NCBI RefSeq assembly: GCF_024448165.1
Contig: NZ_JAMOLN010000012.1
Location: 18,956 to 82,955, forward strand
DNA length: 64,000 nucleotides
Direction of reading: 5' to 3'
Origin: Streptomyces longispororuber
GTDB taxonomy: Bacteria > Actinomycetota > Actinomycetes > Streptomycetales > Streptomycetaceae
In this document: one piece after another, positions 9,362 to 17,920 of the stretch
Layout of the letters: each line of letters begins with the position of its first letter
How positions within the stretch are numbered: the stretch's first letter is position 1
Position numbers and translations under genes: made by a program
Notes under the pieces: model-generated
Database searches by the model: none
The model's input: only the letters and a program-made list of their open reading frames with translations
Told to the model about the DNA's origin: nothing

Positions 9362-10279
9362 ATGTATCAGGTCCCTGACCAGCACGGAAAGCTCGCTGTC
9401 GTCACCGGCGCGAACAGCGGCACGGGCAAGGAGGCCGCCAAGCGGCTGGCCGGAGCCGGAGCCCATGTCGTCCTCGCCGTGCGCACCCCGGCCAAGGGCG
9501 AGCAGGCCCGCGCCGACATCCTCGCCGCGCACCCCGGCGCCCAGGTCGAGGTCCGCCGCCTCGACCTGGCCGACCTGACCTCGGTCCGCTCGTTCGCCGA
9601 CGGCCTCGTCGCCGAGGGCCGGCCGCTCGACCTGCTCCTGAACAACGCCGGAGTCATGAACGTGCCCCAGCGCACGGAGACCGCCGACGGCTTCGAACTC
9701 CAGCTGGGCAGCAACTTCCTCGGGCCGTTCGCCCTCACCGTGCAGCTCCTGCCCCTGCTGCTCGCCGCGCCCGCCCCGCGGGTGGCCACCATGAGCAGCG
9801 GCACCGCGAACCGGGCCCGCATCGACTTCGACGACCTGCAGTCCACCCGCGCCTACAGCCCCACGCGCGCCTACGCCCAGTCGAAACTCGCCGACATGCT
9901 GATGATGCTGCACCTGTCCGACCTCGCCGCCGACCGCGGCTGGCCCCTGCTGTCGGCCGGCGCGCACCCCGGCTACACCCGCACCAACCTCATGACGTCC
10001 GGCCCGACCCTGAACGGCGGCCGCCCCGGCCTCCTCGAGTCGGTCCTCTACAAGATCGTGCCGTCCCAGGGTCCGGAGCAGGGCGCGGAACCCCTGCTCT
10101 ACGCGGCGACCAGCCCCGACACCACGCCCGGCGGCTACTACGGCCCGCGCTGGGCCATGGTCGGCCCGACCAAGACCGTCCCCGCGCCTCGCAGTGCCCG
10201 GGACAAGTCCGTCGCGGCCCGCCTGTGGGCAGAGGCCGAGCGCCTCACCGGCGCCGCAGCGCCGAGCCGGGTCAGCTGA
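9362..10279 (+). CDS. SDR family NAD(P)-dependent oxidoreductase
   Basis: A 305-residue classical-type short-chain dehydrogenase. The cofactor motif [13 protein letters not shown] sits at residues ~14-26, NNAG at ~97, and the catalytic YAQSK near residue 175. Length and C-terminal extension resemble the retinol dehydrogenase/protochlorophyllide reductase-like group. Start ATG 9362 is preceded by AGAGG at 9351. It is transcribed away from the TetR gene at 9264 and is its probable target. Substrate unknown; it may detoxify a carbonyl compound that also acts as the TetR ligand (inference). Confidence 0.9.
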   Translation: MYQVPDQHGKLAVVTGANSGTGKEAAKRLAGAGAHVVLAVRTPAKGEQARADILAAHPGAQVEVRRLDLADLTSVRSFADGLVAEGRPLDLLLNNAGVMNVPQRTETADGFELQLGSNFLGPFALTVQLLPLLLAAPAPRVATMSSGTANRARIDFDDLQSTRAYSPTRAYAQSKLADMLMMLHLSDLAADRGWPLLSAGAHPGYTRTNLMTSGPTLNGGRPGLLESVLYKIVPSQGPEQGAEPLLYAATSPDTTPGGYYGPRWAMVGPTKTVPAPRSARDKSVAARLWAEAERLTGAAAPSRVS

Positions 10280-10337
10280 CGAAAGACTGCGGACGACAAC
10301 GGCTTGAGCACCAAGCCGACACCCTCACCCCGCACGC

Positions 10338-10952
10338 TCAGCCGACCGGCGCCGCCGCCTCCACCCGGCTCCGCACGATGCCTTCGATCCCCCGCAGGAA
10401 CGTCCCGGAGATCAGCGCCGGGTCGAACAGGCAGCCCGCCGCCATGGCACCGTCCCTCAGCATGACCAGGTGGCGCCCATCGGCGTCCGCGGGAGCGTCA
10501 CCGATGCGCGCCAGCAGCTCCGTGACGGTGTCGAGGAACCACTGCCGGTGCCGCAGTACGGCCCGGTGGACCGGATGGGCCGGATCCGGATACTCGGACA
10601 CCGCGTTGAGGAACGCGCACCCCCGGAACCCCTCGGACTGGATGCCGTCGGTGATCGCCCTCGCGACGGCCCGCACCGCGTCGACCGCCGACCCGGCGTC
10701 CGCCAGGACGCCGGAGATCTGCCCGCGCATCATCCGGTCGGCGTGGTCGAGGTAGGCCAGGACGAGGTCTTCCTTGCCGGAGAAGTGCCGGTAGAGCGTC
10801 GCGCGGGTCACCTGCGCCTCGGCGATGATCCGGTCGACGCCCACGGAGTGGATGCCCTCCGCGTAGAAGATCCGGGTCGCCGTGCCGACCAGCCGCGTGC
10901 GCGCTTCCGAGGTCTTGCCGCCGCTGCCGTTACTGGGGGTGGTCCGCGCCAT
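10338..10952 (-). CDS. TetR family transcriptional regulator
   Basis: A 204-residue regulator with an N-terminal helix-turn-helix: SVGVDRIIAEAQVTRATLYRHF near residues 37-58 with the usual GKEDLVLAYL continuation. The helical C-terminal domain contains GFRGCAFLNAVSEY, which is typical of the YcdC/AcrR-like group. It is divergent from a membrane protein gene at 11112, and the gap holds a perfect 13-base inverted repeat suited to autoregulation and control of the neighbour. Its 3' end faces the SDR gene, which belongs to the other regulator. Confidence 0.9.
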   Translation of the reverse strand: MARTTPSNGSGGKTSEARTRLVGTATRIFYAEGIHSVGVDRIIAEAQVTRATLYRHFSGKEDLVLAYLDHADRMMRGQISGVLADAGSAVDAVRAVARAITDGIQSEGFRGCAFLNAVSEYPDPAHPVHRAVLRHRQWFLDTVTELLARIGDAPADADGRHLVMLRDGAMAAGCLFDPALISGTFLRGIEGIVRSRVEAAAPVG

Positions 10953-10973
10953 GACCCCACTCTACGCAATGCG

Positions 10974-11045
10974 AGGGAGAACGTTCGGTCTTGACGGGGA
11001 GCGACTCGGCGGCGCATCATCTTAGAGAGACAGAACGTTCTCCCT
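10974..11045. promoter_or_regulatory. putative TetR operators (13-base inverted repeat)
   Basis: AGGGAGAACGTTC at 10974-10986 is repeated in perfect inverted form at 11033-11045. Each copy contains GAACGTTC, itself a palindrome, so each is probably a separate dimer site. One flanks the TetR start (10952) and the other the membrane protein leader, consistent with dual repression. Confidence 0.65.
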
Positions 11046-11111
11046 AGCAAGGGTTGCGACGGTTGCGTGCTGCCGAGCCGGATCCTCGCCCCACCCCAGG
11101 AAGGCACTCCC

Positions 11112-11687
11112 ATGGACACCGTCATCGACCCCGTCTCCACCACGCCCGGCGCTGCGGCACCCCTGCGCAAGCTGTACTTCCTGCGCTTCGCGTTCGCCGT
11201 GGTGTGGGCCGGGCTCCTCTTCGCGAGCGCCTCGGAACTGGGCCCGCTGAGCGTGACCTTGCTGGTGATCTACCCGCTGTTCGACGTGGCGGCGGCGATC
11301 GTCGACGTACGGTCCGCCAGGGCGAACGGGGGCCCGCTCCAGGGCCTGTACCTGAACATCGCGCTGAGCACGCTGACCGGCATCGGCCTGGCCCTCGCCG
11401 CCACCTCCGGCACATCCGCCGTCCTGCGGGTCTGGGGCGCCTGGGCCATCACGGCAGGGCTCGTCCAGCTCGTCGTCGGTGCTCTCCGTCGCGGGCTGGG
11501 CGGCCAGTGGGCGATGATCGCCAGCGGCGCCATCTCCACGCTCGCCGGCGCCTCGTTCATCGCCCAGGCCGGCGGCGACAACGCCTCGCTGAGCAGCCTC
11601 GCGGGCTACGCCTTCCTCGGCGGCGTCTTCTTCCTGGTCTCCGCGCTCCGCATGACGCGCACCGCGAAGACCGCAGTGGCCGCCTGA
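11112..11687 (+). CDS. DUF308-like small integral membrane protein
   Basis: A ~191-residue protein with about five to six hydrophobic membrane segments and short loops, similar in layout to HdeD/DUF308-type proteins. I place the start at ATG 11112 because AGGAAGG lies at 11099-11105; an ATG at 11067 in the same frame has no such site. It is divergent from a TetR gene and probably regulated by it. No catalytic residues are visible; function unknown, perhaps a stress-related membrane protein. Confidence 0.75.
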   Translation: MDTVIDPVSTTPGAAAPLRKLYFLRFAFAVVWAGLLFASASELGPLSVTLLVIYPLFDVAAAIVDVRSARANGGPLQGLYLNIALSTLTGIGLALAATSGTSAVLRVWGAWAITAGLVQLVVGALRRGLGGQWAMIASGAISTLAGASFIAQAGGDNASLSSLAGYAFLGGVFFLVSALRMTRTAKTAVAA

Positions 11688-11854
11688 AGCGCGCCACCAC
11701 GCACCGCGGCCCGATCGGCACTTCCGCCGACCGGGCCGCGCCCGTCGAACCGCCACGGACATCCCGTCCCGCCACGGGAGTTGTACTGACGGGACATCAT
11801 CGCCCAGGCGCGAGGGGCAGCGCGTGCGGGTGTCGGCGGGTAACCTCATGGGTG

Positions 11855-11929
11855 GCGGGTGTAGCGCAGCGGTCGACGCGCGCGGTCTCCAAAATCGCGA
11901 GGACGCCGGTTCGAATCCGGCCATCCGCC
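11855..11929 (+). tRNA. atypical tRNA, CCA (Trp) anticodon
   Basis: A cloverleaf can be drawn. The acceptor stem is GCGGGTG (11855-11861) with CATCCGC (11922-11928), seven pairs including one G-T. The T arm GCCGG-TTCGAAT-CCGGC is perfect. The anticodon stem GCGGT/ATCGC closes the loop CTCCAAA, giving anticodon CCA for tryptophan. T8 and A9 are present. The D arm is irregular: GCGC pairs only if base 26 is lost or shifted, and the variable loop has six bases. The 3' CCA is not encoded. It may be a divergent functional tRNA-Trp or a decaying copy; the normal tRNA-Trp is presumably elsewhere. Confidence 0.55.
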
Positions 11930-11970
11930 GTATCCGAACCGACGTCACGCAGATGGAAGTTGAGTCTCCG

Positions 11971-12969
11971 TCAGACCTGGTAGCGGTCCGGGGCGAAGAG
12001 GTTCAAGTGCGCCGCCACCCACTCCGACGTCTGCTTGAGACCGTCCTCCAGCGACACCTGCGGCTCCCAGCCCGTCCACTCCCGCGCCCGCGTGTTGTCC
12101 GACAGCAGCCTGTGGACCTCACTGCCCGAGGGGCGCAGCCGGGACGGGTCCGCCACCAGCTGCGCGTCGCGCCCGGAGGCGGCGATCAGCGCGAGGGCCA
12201 GGTCGCCGATCGAGATCTCCCGGCCGGTGCCGAGGTTGAGGACCTGGCCCAGGGCCCGGTCGCAGTCGGCGGCGGCCATGAAGCCGCGCGCTGTGTCGGT
12301 CACGTAGGTGAAGTCGCGCGTCGGTGTGAGGGAGCCGAGCTTGATCTCCCGTGCGCCCGCGTGCAGTTGGGCCAGGATGGTCGGGATGACGGCCCGCGCC
12401 GACTGCCGGGGTCCGTAGGTGTTGAAGGGCCGCACCACGGTCACCGGCAACTCGAAGGCGTGCCAGTGGGACAGTGCCGTCATGTCCGCGCCGATCTTGG
12501 AGGCGGAGTACGGGGACTGCGGCTGCAGCGGGTGGGACTCGTCGATCGGGGCCGTGCGCGCGGTGCCGTAGACCTCGCTGGTCGACGTGTGAACCATGCG
12601 GCGCACCGCATGGCGGCGGCAGGCCTCCGCCACGTTCTCCGTACCGACCACGTTCGTCTGCACGTACGCGCCCGGTGAGTCGTACGAGTACGGGATGCCG
12701 ATCAGCGCCGCGAGGTGGAAGACCGTGTCGCAGCCCTCGACGGCGTCCGACACCCGGCCGGGGTCACGGACGTCGCCCGCGAGGAGCTGAACACGGGGGT
12801 CGTCGAGCAGATGGGCCAGATGGCCCTTCTCGGCGTACGGCTTGTAGTGGACGAAGGCCCGCACGTCCGCGCCTTGCGCGAGGAGCAGGTCGACCAGCGT
12901 CGAGCCGATGAACCCCTCCGCTCCGGTGACGAGAACGGTGCGGCCTGCCCAGTTGGACGTGGTGCTCAT
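11971..12969 (-). CDS. NAD-dependent sugar-nucleotide 4,6-dehydratase/epimerase
   Basis: A 332-residue extended SDR. The NAD motif VTGAEGFIGSTL lies at residues ~14-25, a conserved TSEVYGTA near 125, and the catalytic Tyr-Lys pair is in YSASKIGAD. The C-terminal part (SEVHRLLSDNTRAREWTGW) is typical of nucleotide-sugar dehydratases. The set HPLQPQSPYSASK resembles LegB-type UDP-GlcNAc 4,6-dehydratases, so a UDP-GlcNAc-derived sugar is a plausible product, but substrate is inference. The ATG at 12969 overlaps the TGA of the upstream MurG-like gene (ATGA), showing translational coupling. Confidence 0.88.
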   Translation of the reverse strand: MSTTSNWAGRTVLVTGAEGFIGSTLVDLLLAQGADVRAFVHYKPYAEKGHLAHLLDDPRVQLLAGDVRDPGRVSDAVEGCDTVFHLAALIGIPYSYDSPGAYVQTNVVGTENVAEACRRHAVRRMVHTSTSEVYGTARTAPIDESHPLQPQSPYSASKIGADMTALSHWHAFELPVTVVRPFNTYGPRQSARAVIPTILAQLHAGAREIKLGSLTPTRDFTYVTDTARGFMAAADCDRALGQVLNLGTGREISIGDLALALIAASGRDAQLVADPSRLRPSGSEVHRLLSDNTRAREWTGWEPQVSLEDGLKQTSEWVAAHLNLFAPDRYQV

Positions 12970-14123
12970 GAGTACTGCAACTCCCTCTGTTTTCCTGCGA
13001 GTTCGATGACGTGACGGGCCAGGAGGTCGGCTGCCCTGGCGTGCGGTCCTGCGGGCGCCGCTGCCGACATGGCCGCGAGTCGCACCGGATCGGCGAGCAG
13101 GGGTTCGGCGAGGGCGGCGAGCGTCTCCGCGGTGGTGTCCGCGTCGGCGAGCAGCAGCCCGGCCCCCGCGTCGGACAGCACCCGGGCGTTGTGGGTCTGG
13201 TGGTCGCCGGGCGCGTGCGGATAGGGGACGAGGACCGCGGGCACCCCCGTGGTGGCGAGTTCGGCGACCGTCGCGGACCCGGCCCGGCACACCACCAGGT
13301 CGGCGGCGGCGTAGGCGAGGTCCATCCGGTCGAGATAGGGGACGGCGACGGCCGGGGTGCCGAGGAGGCGGCGGCGTGTGTCCGCCAGGGCGGCCGGGCC
13401 CGTCTTGATGAGCAGGTGCACGTCGTCACGTCCGCGCCAGCGTGCCGCCAGGCCCACCGACGCCTCGGTGAGGCGTGCCGCGCCCAGACTGCCGCCGTTG
13501 ACGAGGACGAGCCGGGCGCCGTCGGGAACGCCGAGTGCGGCCCGCGCCGACGCCCGCAGGGCCGTCCTGTCGAGGGTGGCGAGGGACGCCGCGATCGGCA
13601 TGCCCGTCGTCAACGCCCCGTCCCCGCCCGGGAGATGGGCACGGCTGCGGTCGAAGGCGACCGCGATGTGCGGGGTGAGGCGCGCGGCGAACCGGTTGGC
13701 CCGGCCGGGGACCGCGTTGGACTCGTGGATGAGGCTGGGCAGGCCGGCCATGCGGGCACCGACGATGGCGGGGGCGCTGGGGTAGCCGCCCATGCCGACG
13801 GCGATGTGTGCGCCCTGCTCGCGCAGGATGGCCCGGCACTGTGCGCCGGACTTCATCAGCGCCGCCGGAAGCAGATAGCGGCGGGCCCCGAGCGCGGGAT
13901 CGAAGGGGATCATGTCGACGGTGTGCAGCCGGTACCCGGCCTGCGGTATCAGCCGGGTCTCCAGACCGCGTTCGGTGCCGACGAACGAGATCACCGCAGC
14001 CGGGACGGCCCGGCGCAGCGCGTCGGCGAGGGCGAGGCCCGGATAGATGTGGCCGCCGGTGCCGCCCGCGCCGATGACGACGGACAGCGGTGTTCGCGAG
14101 GCGGTTCGTAGGACGCTTCTCAT
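12966..14123 (-). CDS. MurG-like UDP-GlcNAc:lipid glycosyltransferase
   Basis: A 385-residue GT28/GT-B enzyme. The N-terminal G-loop IGAGGTGGHIYPG is intact, as are GGYPSAP, HESNAVPGRAN and the C-terminal donor-binding CRAGSATVAELATTGVPAVLVPYPHAPGDHQ region. This matches MurG, which adds GlcNAc to lipid I, but the gene is not in a division/cell wall cluster. It is coupled to a sugar-nucleotide dehydratase and lies back to back with a two-component system. It is more likely to be a paralogue building a specialised envelope glycolipid or modified lipid II than the housekeeping MurG (inference). Start ATG 14123. Confidence 0.88.
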   Translation of the reverse strand: MRSVLRTASRTPLSVVIGAGGTGGHIYPGLALADALRRAVPAAVISFVGTERGLETRLIPQAGYRLHTVDMIPFDPALGARRYLLPAALMKSGAQCRAILREQGAHIAVGMGGYPSAPAIVGARMAGLPSLIHESNAVPGRANRFAARLTPHIAVAFDRSRAHLPGGDGALTTGMPIAASLATLDRTALRASARAALGVPDGARLVLVNGGSLGAARLTEASVGLAARWRGRDDVHLLIKTGPAALADTRRRLLGTPAVAVPYLDRMDLAYAAADLVVCRAGSATVAELATTGVPAVLVPYPHAPGDHQTHNARVLSDAGAGLLLADADTTAETLAALAEPLLADPVRLAAMSAAAPAGPHARAADLLARHVIELAGKQRELQYS

Positions 14124-14188
14124 GGCAGGAGAGCGTCACGGAGTGGTCTAAGAGACTTTTAAGAGCCGGGTTTGGCAGCCTTTGTGCC

Positions 14189-14905
14189 ATGACAACAGGA
14201 AGTGCGCAGGACGAGGCGGCCCGGATCCTGGTCGTGGACGACGACCCGGACGTCCGCTCGGCGGTCGCGGACGCGCTGACCGTCGAGGGCTACCGGGTCA
14301 CGGCCGCGGCCGACGGGCAGCAGGCACTGTCCGCACTGGCCCGCTCGGAGCCGGACGCGGTGGTCCTCGACGTGATGATGCCGGTCCTCGACGGACTCGC
14401 GGTCTGCCGCCGGATGCGCGCCATAGGAGACCGCACCCCCGTCCTCGTCCTCACCGCACTGGACTCGGTGACCGAGCGCGTGGACGGCCTGGACGCGGGG
14501 GCCGACGACTACCTGGTGAAACCGTTCGCGCTGGACGAGCTGGCGGCCCGGGTGCGGGCCCTGCTGCGCCGCGCCGCTCCCGGGCCGGAAGCCGGCGGCT
14601 CCCCCACCACCCTCACGTACGGCGATCTGGTCCTGGACCCGGCGACGCGGACGGGGCAGCGCGCCGGGCGCCCCCTCGACTTCAGCCGCACCGAGTTCGC
14701 GGTCCTGGAGGTCCTCGTGCGCAACGCCGGACAGGTGCTGCCGCGCGGCGTCATCCAGGAAGCCGTGTGGGGCCGCGACTTCGGTCCCGACTCCAACTCC
14801 CTCGCCGTGTACGTGGGTTATCTGCGGCGCAAGCTGGAGACGCCCGGCGAGGCACGCCTCGTGCACACCGTCCACGGTGTCGGCTACCGGCTCGGCACGC
14901 CGTGA
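14189..14905 (+). CDS. OmpR family response regulator
   Basis: A 238-residue regulator. The receiver domain carries ILVVDDDPDVRS with the acidic pair, the phosphorylation Asp in VVLDVMMP (~residue 61), the switch Thr in LVLTAL and the Lys of LVKPFALDELAAR. The C-terminal winged helix (FSRTEFAVLEVLVRNAGQVL to VYVGYLRRKLE and VHGVGYRL) is OmpR/PhoB type. I place the start at ATG 14189; upstream in-frame ATG at 14090 would add a basic tail overlapping the divergent gene. Its GTGA stop overlaps the histidine kinase start. The divergent MurG-like operon is a plausible target. Confidence 0.92.
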   Translation: MTTGSAQDEAARILVVDDDPDVRSAVADALTVEGYRVTAAADGQQALSALARSEPDAVVLDVMMPVLDGLAVCRRMRAIGDRTPVLVLTALDSVTERVDGLDAGADDYLVKPFALDELAARVRALLRRAAPGPEAGGSPTTLTYGDLVLDPATRTGQRAGRPLDFSRTEFAVLEVLVRNAGQVLPRGVIQEAVWGRDFGPDSNSLAVYVGYLRRKLETPGEARLVHTVHGVGYRLGTP

Positions 14906-16275
14906 ACCGCCTACCACTGCGGACCCGCCTCGCGCTGCTCGCCTGCGCCACCGTCGCGCTGATCACCCTGGGCGTGTGCGCCGCCGCGTACGCCGTCATC
15001 CGCTACGAGCTCGGCCACCAGCTCGACCTCCAGCTGACCCAGGCCGCGACCCTGGCCACCCAGCAGAACCGCGACGAGCCGCCCGGCGTGCTGGCCGCCG
15101 AGTGCCGCTATCTCGCCGCCCCCGCCTGCGCCCAGCTCGTCCCGGCCGACGCGGCCGACGATCCCCCGCAGCCGTATCTGCTGCCCGTCACGGACACCAC
15201 CCGCGAGGTCGCCGCGGGCAGCCACGCCCCGTACTACACGAACCTCACCCTCCAAGGACACGCGGTACGGATGCTCACCACCCCGTACACGGCGGGCCAG
15301 GACAAGGCGCTCCAGGTGGCGCTGCGCTCGGACACCACGACGAAGTCGCTGCGGCAGGCGACCGTGATGCTCGCCGTGATCAGCACGGCAGGCGTCGCGC
15401 TCGCCCTGGCCGGCGGGTACTGGGTGGCACGTCGCGGCCTCGCCCCGGTCGAACACCTCACGGCCACGGCGGAGCAGATCGCGGCGACGCACGACGCCCG
15501 GCTGCGCATCGACCTGCCGCAGGGCCGACGCGACGAAGTCACCCGCCTGACAGCCTCGTTCAACACGATGCTGGGCGAACTGGAGGACTCGGTGACGGCC
15601 CGCCGCCGCCTCGTCGCGGACGCCTCCCACGAGCTCCGCACACCGCTCACCGCGCTGCGCACCAACGCCGAGCTCCTCGCCCGCGCCGAACGCCTGACCC
15701 CCGCCCAGCGCGACCGCGCCTCCACGGCACTGCGCCGCCAGATCCACGAGGTCACCTCCCTCGTCAACGACCTGATCGAGCTGGCCCGCGACGAGGAGCC
15801 CCAGGCGCTGGTCGAGGACGTGGCGCTCGCCCCCCTGGTCACGCACGCGGTGGAAGCGGCGCGGGCCCACTGGCCCCAGGTCGGCTTCACCCTGACCGTG
15901 GCCCCGCAGGCGATGACGACGACGCTCCCCGGGGTCCCGTCCCGTCTCTCCCGGCTCCTGGCCAACCTCCTCGGCAACGCGGCGAAGTTCAGCCCGCCCG
16001 GCGCGAACGTCGAAGTCGCCCTGTCCACCCGGGACGTGACGGTCCGCGATCACGGCCCGGGCATCGCCCCCGAGGACCTCCCCCACGTCTTCGACCGCTT
16101 CTACCGCGCCGAGGCATCCCGCGCGCTGCCCGGATCGGGCCTGGGCCTGGCGATGGCCCGCCAGATCGCCCAGGCCCACGGGGCCCGCCTCACGGCGGAG
16201 GCGGCGCCGGGCGGCGGGGCACTGTTCCGGCTCGCCTTCCCCGAGGAGGACACGACGTCGGCCGGACGGCTCTGA
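14902..16275 (+). CDS. sensor histidine kinase (HAMP, HisKA, HATPase)
   Basis: A 457-residue kinase starting at GTG 14902, which overlaps the regulator stop as GTGA. Seen in order: membrane segment 1 (~7-28), an extracellular sensor region of ~125 residues with two Cys (CRY, CAQ) close together, membrane segment 2 (~155-178), HAMP, HisKA with the phospho-acceptor in ADASHELRTPLTALR, and HATPase boxes NLLGNAAKF (N), DHGPGIAPEDL (G1), FDRFYRA (F) and GSGLGLAMA (G2). It pairs with the adjacent OmpR-type regulator. The signal is likely an envelope condition given the divergent MurG-like genes (inference). Confidence 0.93.
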   Translation: MNRLPLRTRLALLACATVALITLGVCAAAYAVIRYELGHQLDLQLTQAATLATQQNRDEPPGVLAAECRYLAAPACAQLVPADAADDPPQPYLLPVTDTTREVAAGSHAPYYTNLTLQGHAVRMLTTPYTAGQDKALQVALRSDTTTKSLRQATVMLAVISTAGVALALAGGYWVARRGLAPVEHLTATAEQIAATHDARLRIDLPQGRRDEVTRLTASFNTMLGELEDSVTARRRLVADASHELRTPLTALRTNAELLARAERLTPAQRDRASTALRRQIHEVTSLVNDLIELARDEEPQALVEDVALAPLVTHAVEAARAHWPQVGFTLTVAPQAMTTTLPGVPSRLSRLLANLLGNAAKFSPPGANVEVALSTRDVTVRDHGPGIAPEDLPHVFDRFYRAEASRALPGSGLGLAMARQIAQAHGARLTAEAAPGGGALFRLAFPEEDTTSAGRL

Positions 16276-16290
16276 ACCACTTCCACCGGC

Positions 16291-16480
16291 GTGAGCAGGA
16301 GCAGCGGAGTGCCCTTGCCCGTGTCGGCGACAGAAGGCGGTGTGCCGTCCGGCGTCGCCCCGGTGGTCACGGTCGCTGAACGCGAGGGTCTGACCCTCGT
16401 GGTGCCGCGCGAGCAAGCGGACGCGGCAGGCTCGGCGACGACTACGTGGCCGGCTGGGGGGCCTTGCGTCGAATCCACAC
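16291..16480 (+). pseudogene. remnant of ACT-domain protein (frameshifted, truncated)
   Basis: The frame from GTG 16291 reads GVPSGVAPVVTVAEREGLTL followed by VVPREQADAAG, which is the conserved N-terminal half of the small ACT-domain proteins common in Streptomyces. After ADAAG the frame goes wrong; continuing in another frame gives LGDDYVAGWGALRRIH, where the family has a D-Y-x-x-A-W-I-T-L-x-V-H-like stretch. The rest of the ACT domain is absent and a LysE gene starts at 16524. I read this as a frameshifted, 3'-deleted remnant. Confidence 0.5.
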
Positions 16481-16523
16481 CCGCCCACCAGGCAGGCGAT
16501 CAGGCGAGGTAGCCTGGCATTCC

Positions 16524-17168
16524 ATGGCAATAAGCTCCGCCCTCTGGTCCTTCGCCCTGGTAGTAGGGCTTCTCACTCTGACTCCCGGACTCGACACGGC
16601 GCTGATCCTGCGCACGTCGGCCCTCGGCCGGCGCAGGAGAGCCTCGGGAGTGGTCCTCGGAATCCAGACCGGCACCCTGGTGTGGGGTGCGTTCACCTCC
16701 CTCGGGGTGACCGCCCTTCTCACTGCCTCCCATCTCGCCTACACCGCGTTGCGCTGGATCGGTGCCGCCTACCTGATCTGGATGGCGGCCCGCATGCTGC
16801 GGGACACCTTCCGGGGACAGCCCACGACAGACACGGACGATGCCGTCCAGGTCCCCTCCCCCGGCGCCGACTCGATCACCGGCGGCTGGCGACAGGGAAC
16901 ACTCACCAACCTCCTCAACCCGAAGATGGGCGCCTTCTACGTCGCCGTTCTGCCGCAGTTCATCCCGCCGGGCACTGGACACTTCACCATGGGCCTCCTG
17001 CTCACCGCGGTGCATGTCCTGATCGGCCTGCTCTGGTCCGCCGTCCTCATCGGCTTCGCACGCGTCGTGCAGGGATGGCTCCGCAAGCCACAGGCTCGCC
17101 GGCTCCTGGACCGGATCACCGGGACCGTCATCGGGGTCTTCGGCATCAGGTTGGCGCTGAGCAACTGA
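16524..17168 (+). CDS. LysE/RhtB family amino-acid exporter
   Basis: A 214-residue membrane protein with five to six hydrophobic segments. The family signature is near the N-terminus (LLTLTPGLDTALILRTSALGRRRRA, broken here as PGLDTALILRT followed by the basic loop), and LTNLLNPKMGAFYVAVLPQF lies in the second half, as in RhtB/LysE exporters. Start ATG 16524 (MAISSALW); longer in-frame starts upstream belong to the decayed ACT gene. It probably exports an amino acid or analogue. It stands alone, with pseudogenes on both sides. Confidence 0.88.
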   Translation: MAISSALWSFALVVGLLTLTPGLDTALILRTSALGRRRRASGVVLGIQTGTLVWGAFTSLGVTALLTASHLAYTALRWIGAAYLIWMAARMLRDTFRGQPTTDTDDAVQVPSPGADSITGGWRQGTLTNLLNPKMGAFYVAVLPQFIPPGTGHFTMGLLLTAVHVLIGLLWSAVLIGFARVVQGWLRKPQARRLLDRITGTVIGVFGIRLALSN

Positions 17169-17299
17169 CCCTCAGGCGCTCTGGATCACCTCGAACCTGA
17201 ACGTCCGCAGCCGCCGTACGCCCGCGCGGCAACGACCTCGCTTCCGGAGCGGGCACAGTGGGGAACCCGCGAGAACGGGCAGAGCACCGGCCTCCGGTC

Positions 17300-17680
17300 A
17301 GAGCGCGATCGGCCGGTAGCTCAGGGCCTGGGTCGACGAGTCCTCCCAGGCGCAGGTGGTCGCGGTGGTCGCCTTCGTGCGCCCCGGGCCACATCGCCGC
17401 GAGTTCCTCGTCCGTCGGAGTGCGCTCCCAGAAGCCCTCGCCGAGGACGACACGTCCGCCCGGGCGCACGAGACCGCGCAGCTCGCGCAGGACGACGCCG
17501 GGATCGTACGGCTGCTCGGGGTCGCACAGTGCCTGGCCGGACGGACTCGACCACGCGGAGCAGCAGTTCGCCCCAGCCGCAGCCGATGTCGAGGACCGCG
17601 GCGGGTGAGGCGCGGGCCTCGGAGAGTGGGCCGTGGAAGGTCGGACTGCCGAGGCGAGGAGGAAGATCGGAAGCTGTCAT
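17300..17680 (-). pseudogene. remnant of class I SAM-dependent methyltransferase
   Basis: From ATG 17680 the frame reads TASDLPPRLGSPTFHGPLSE and then AAVLDIGCGWGELLLRVVESV, the start and motif I of a known Streptomyces methyltransferase family. The middle of the Rossmann fold is missing: in another frame the sequence jumps to SGQALCDPEQPYDPGVVLRE and VRPGGRVVLGEGFWERTPT, which belongs ~60 residues further on, then shifts frame again and ends. So there is an internal deletion and at least two frameshifts. The intact parent family binds SAM through D-I-G-C-G-W-G-E. Confidence 0.6.
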
Positions 17681-17853
17681 GGGGCGGAACGCTGGTTCCC
17701 CTTGGGCGGCACATCGAGCGATTTCGGCGCGACGCCCTGAGCATCGAAAGGGGTCGTGGCCGCCGGCTGGAGTCCCGGCGGGTACTCGGGAGCGCGTTAC
17801 TCGCCGACGCCGGCGAAGTGCTCAGCCTCCGCCAGAAGCCGCTGCCCGGGGCT

Positions 17854-17898
17854 GCTGAGCGTCGTACTTGAAGTCGTTCGCCAACTACGACGCTCAGC
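17854..17898 (-). terminator. stem-loop, likely terminator
   Basis: GCTGAGCGTCGTA at 17854-17866 is perfectly complementary to TACGACGCTCAGC at 17886-17898, with a 19-base loop. It lies just beyond the stop of the small secreted protein gene (17921, minus strand), so it is well placed as its terminator. No T-run, which is normal for Streptomyces. Confidence 0.6.
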
Positions 17899-17920
17899 CA
17901 TCCCGCGCGGACCCGCGAGC

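Noticed and set aside
11855..11969. tRNA 3' end considered as a phage or ICE attachment site
   Set aside because: No integrase gene and no direct repeat of the tRNA 3' half seen in the window.
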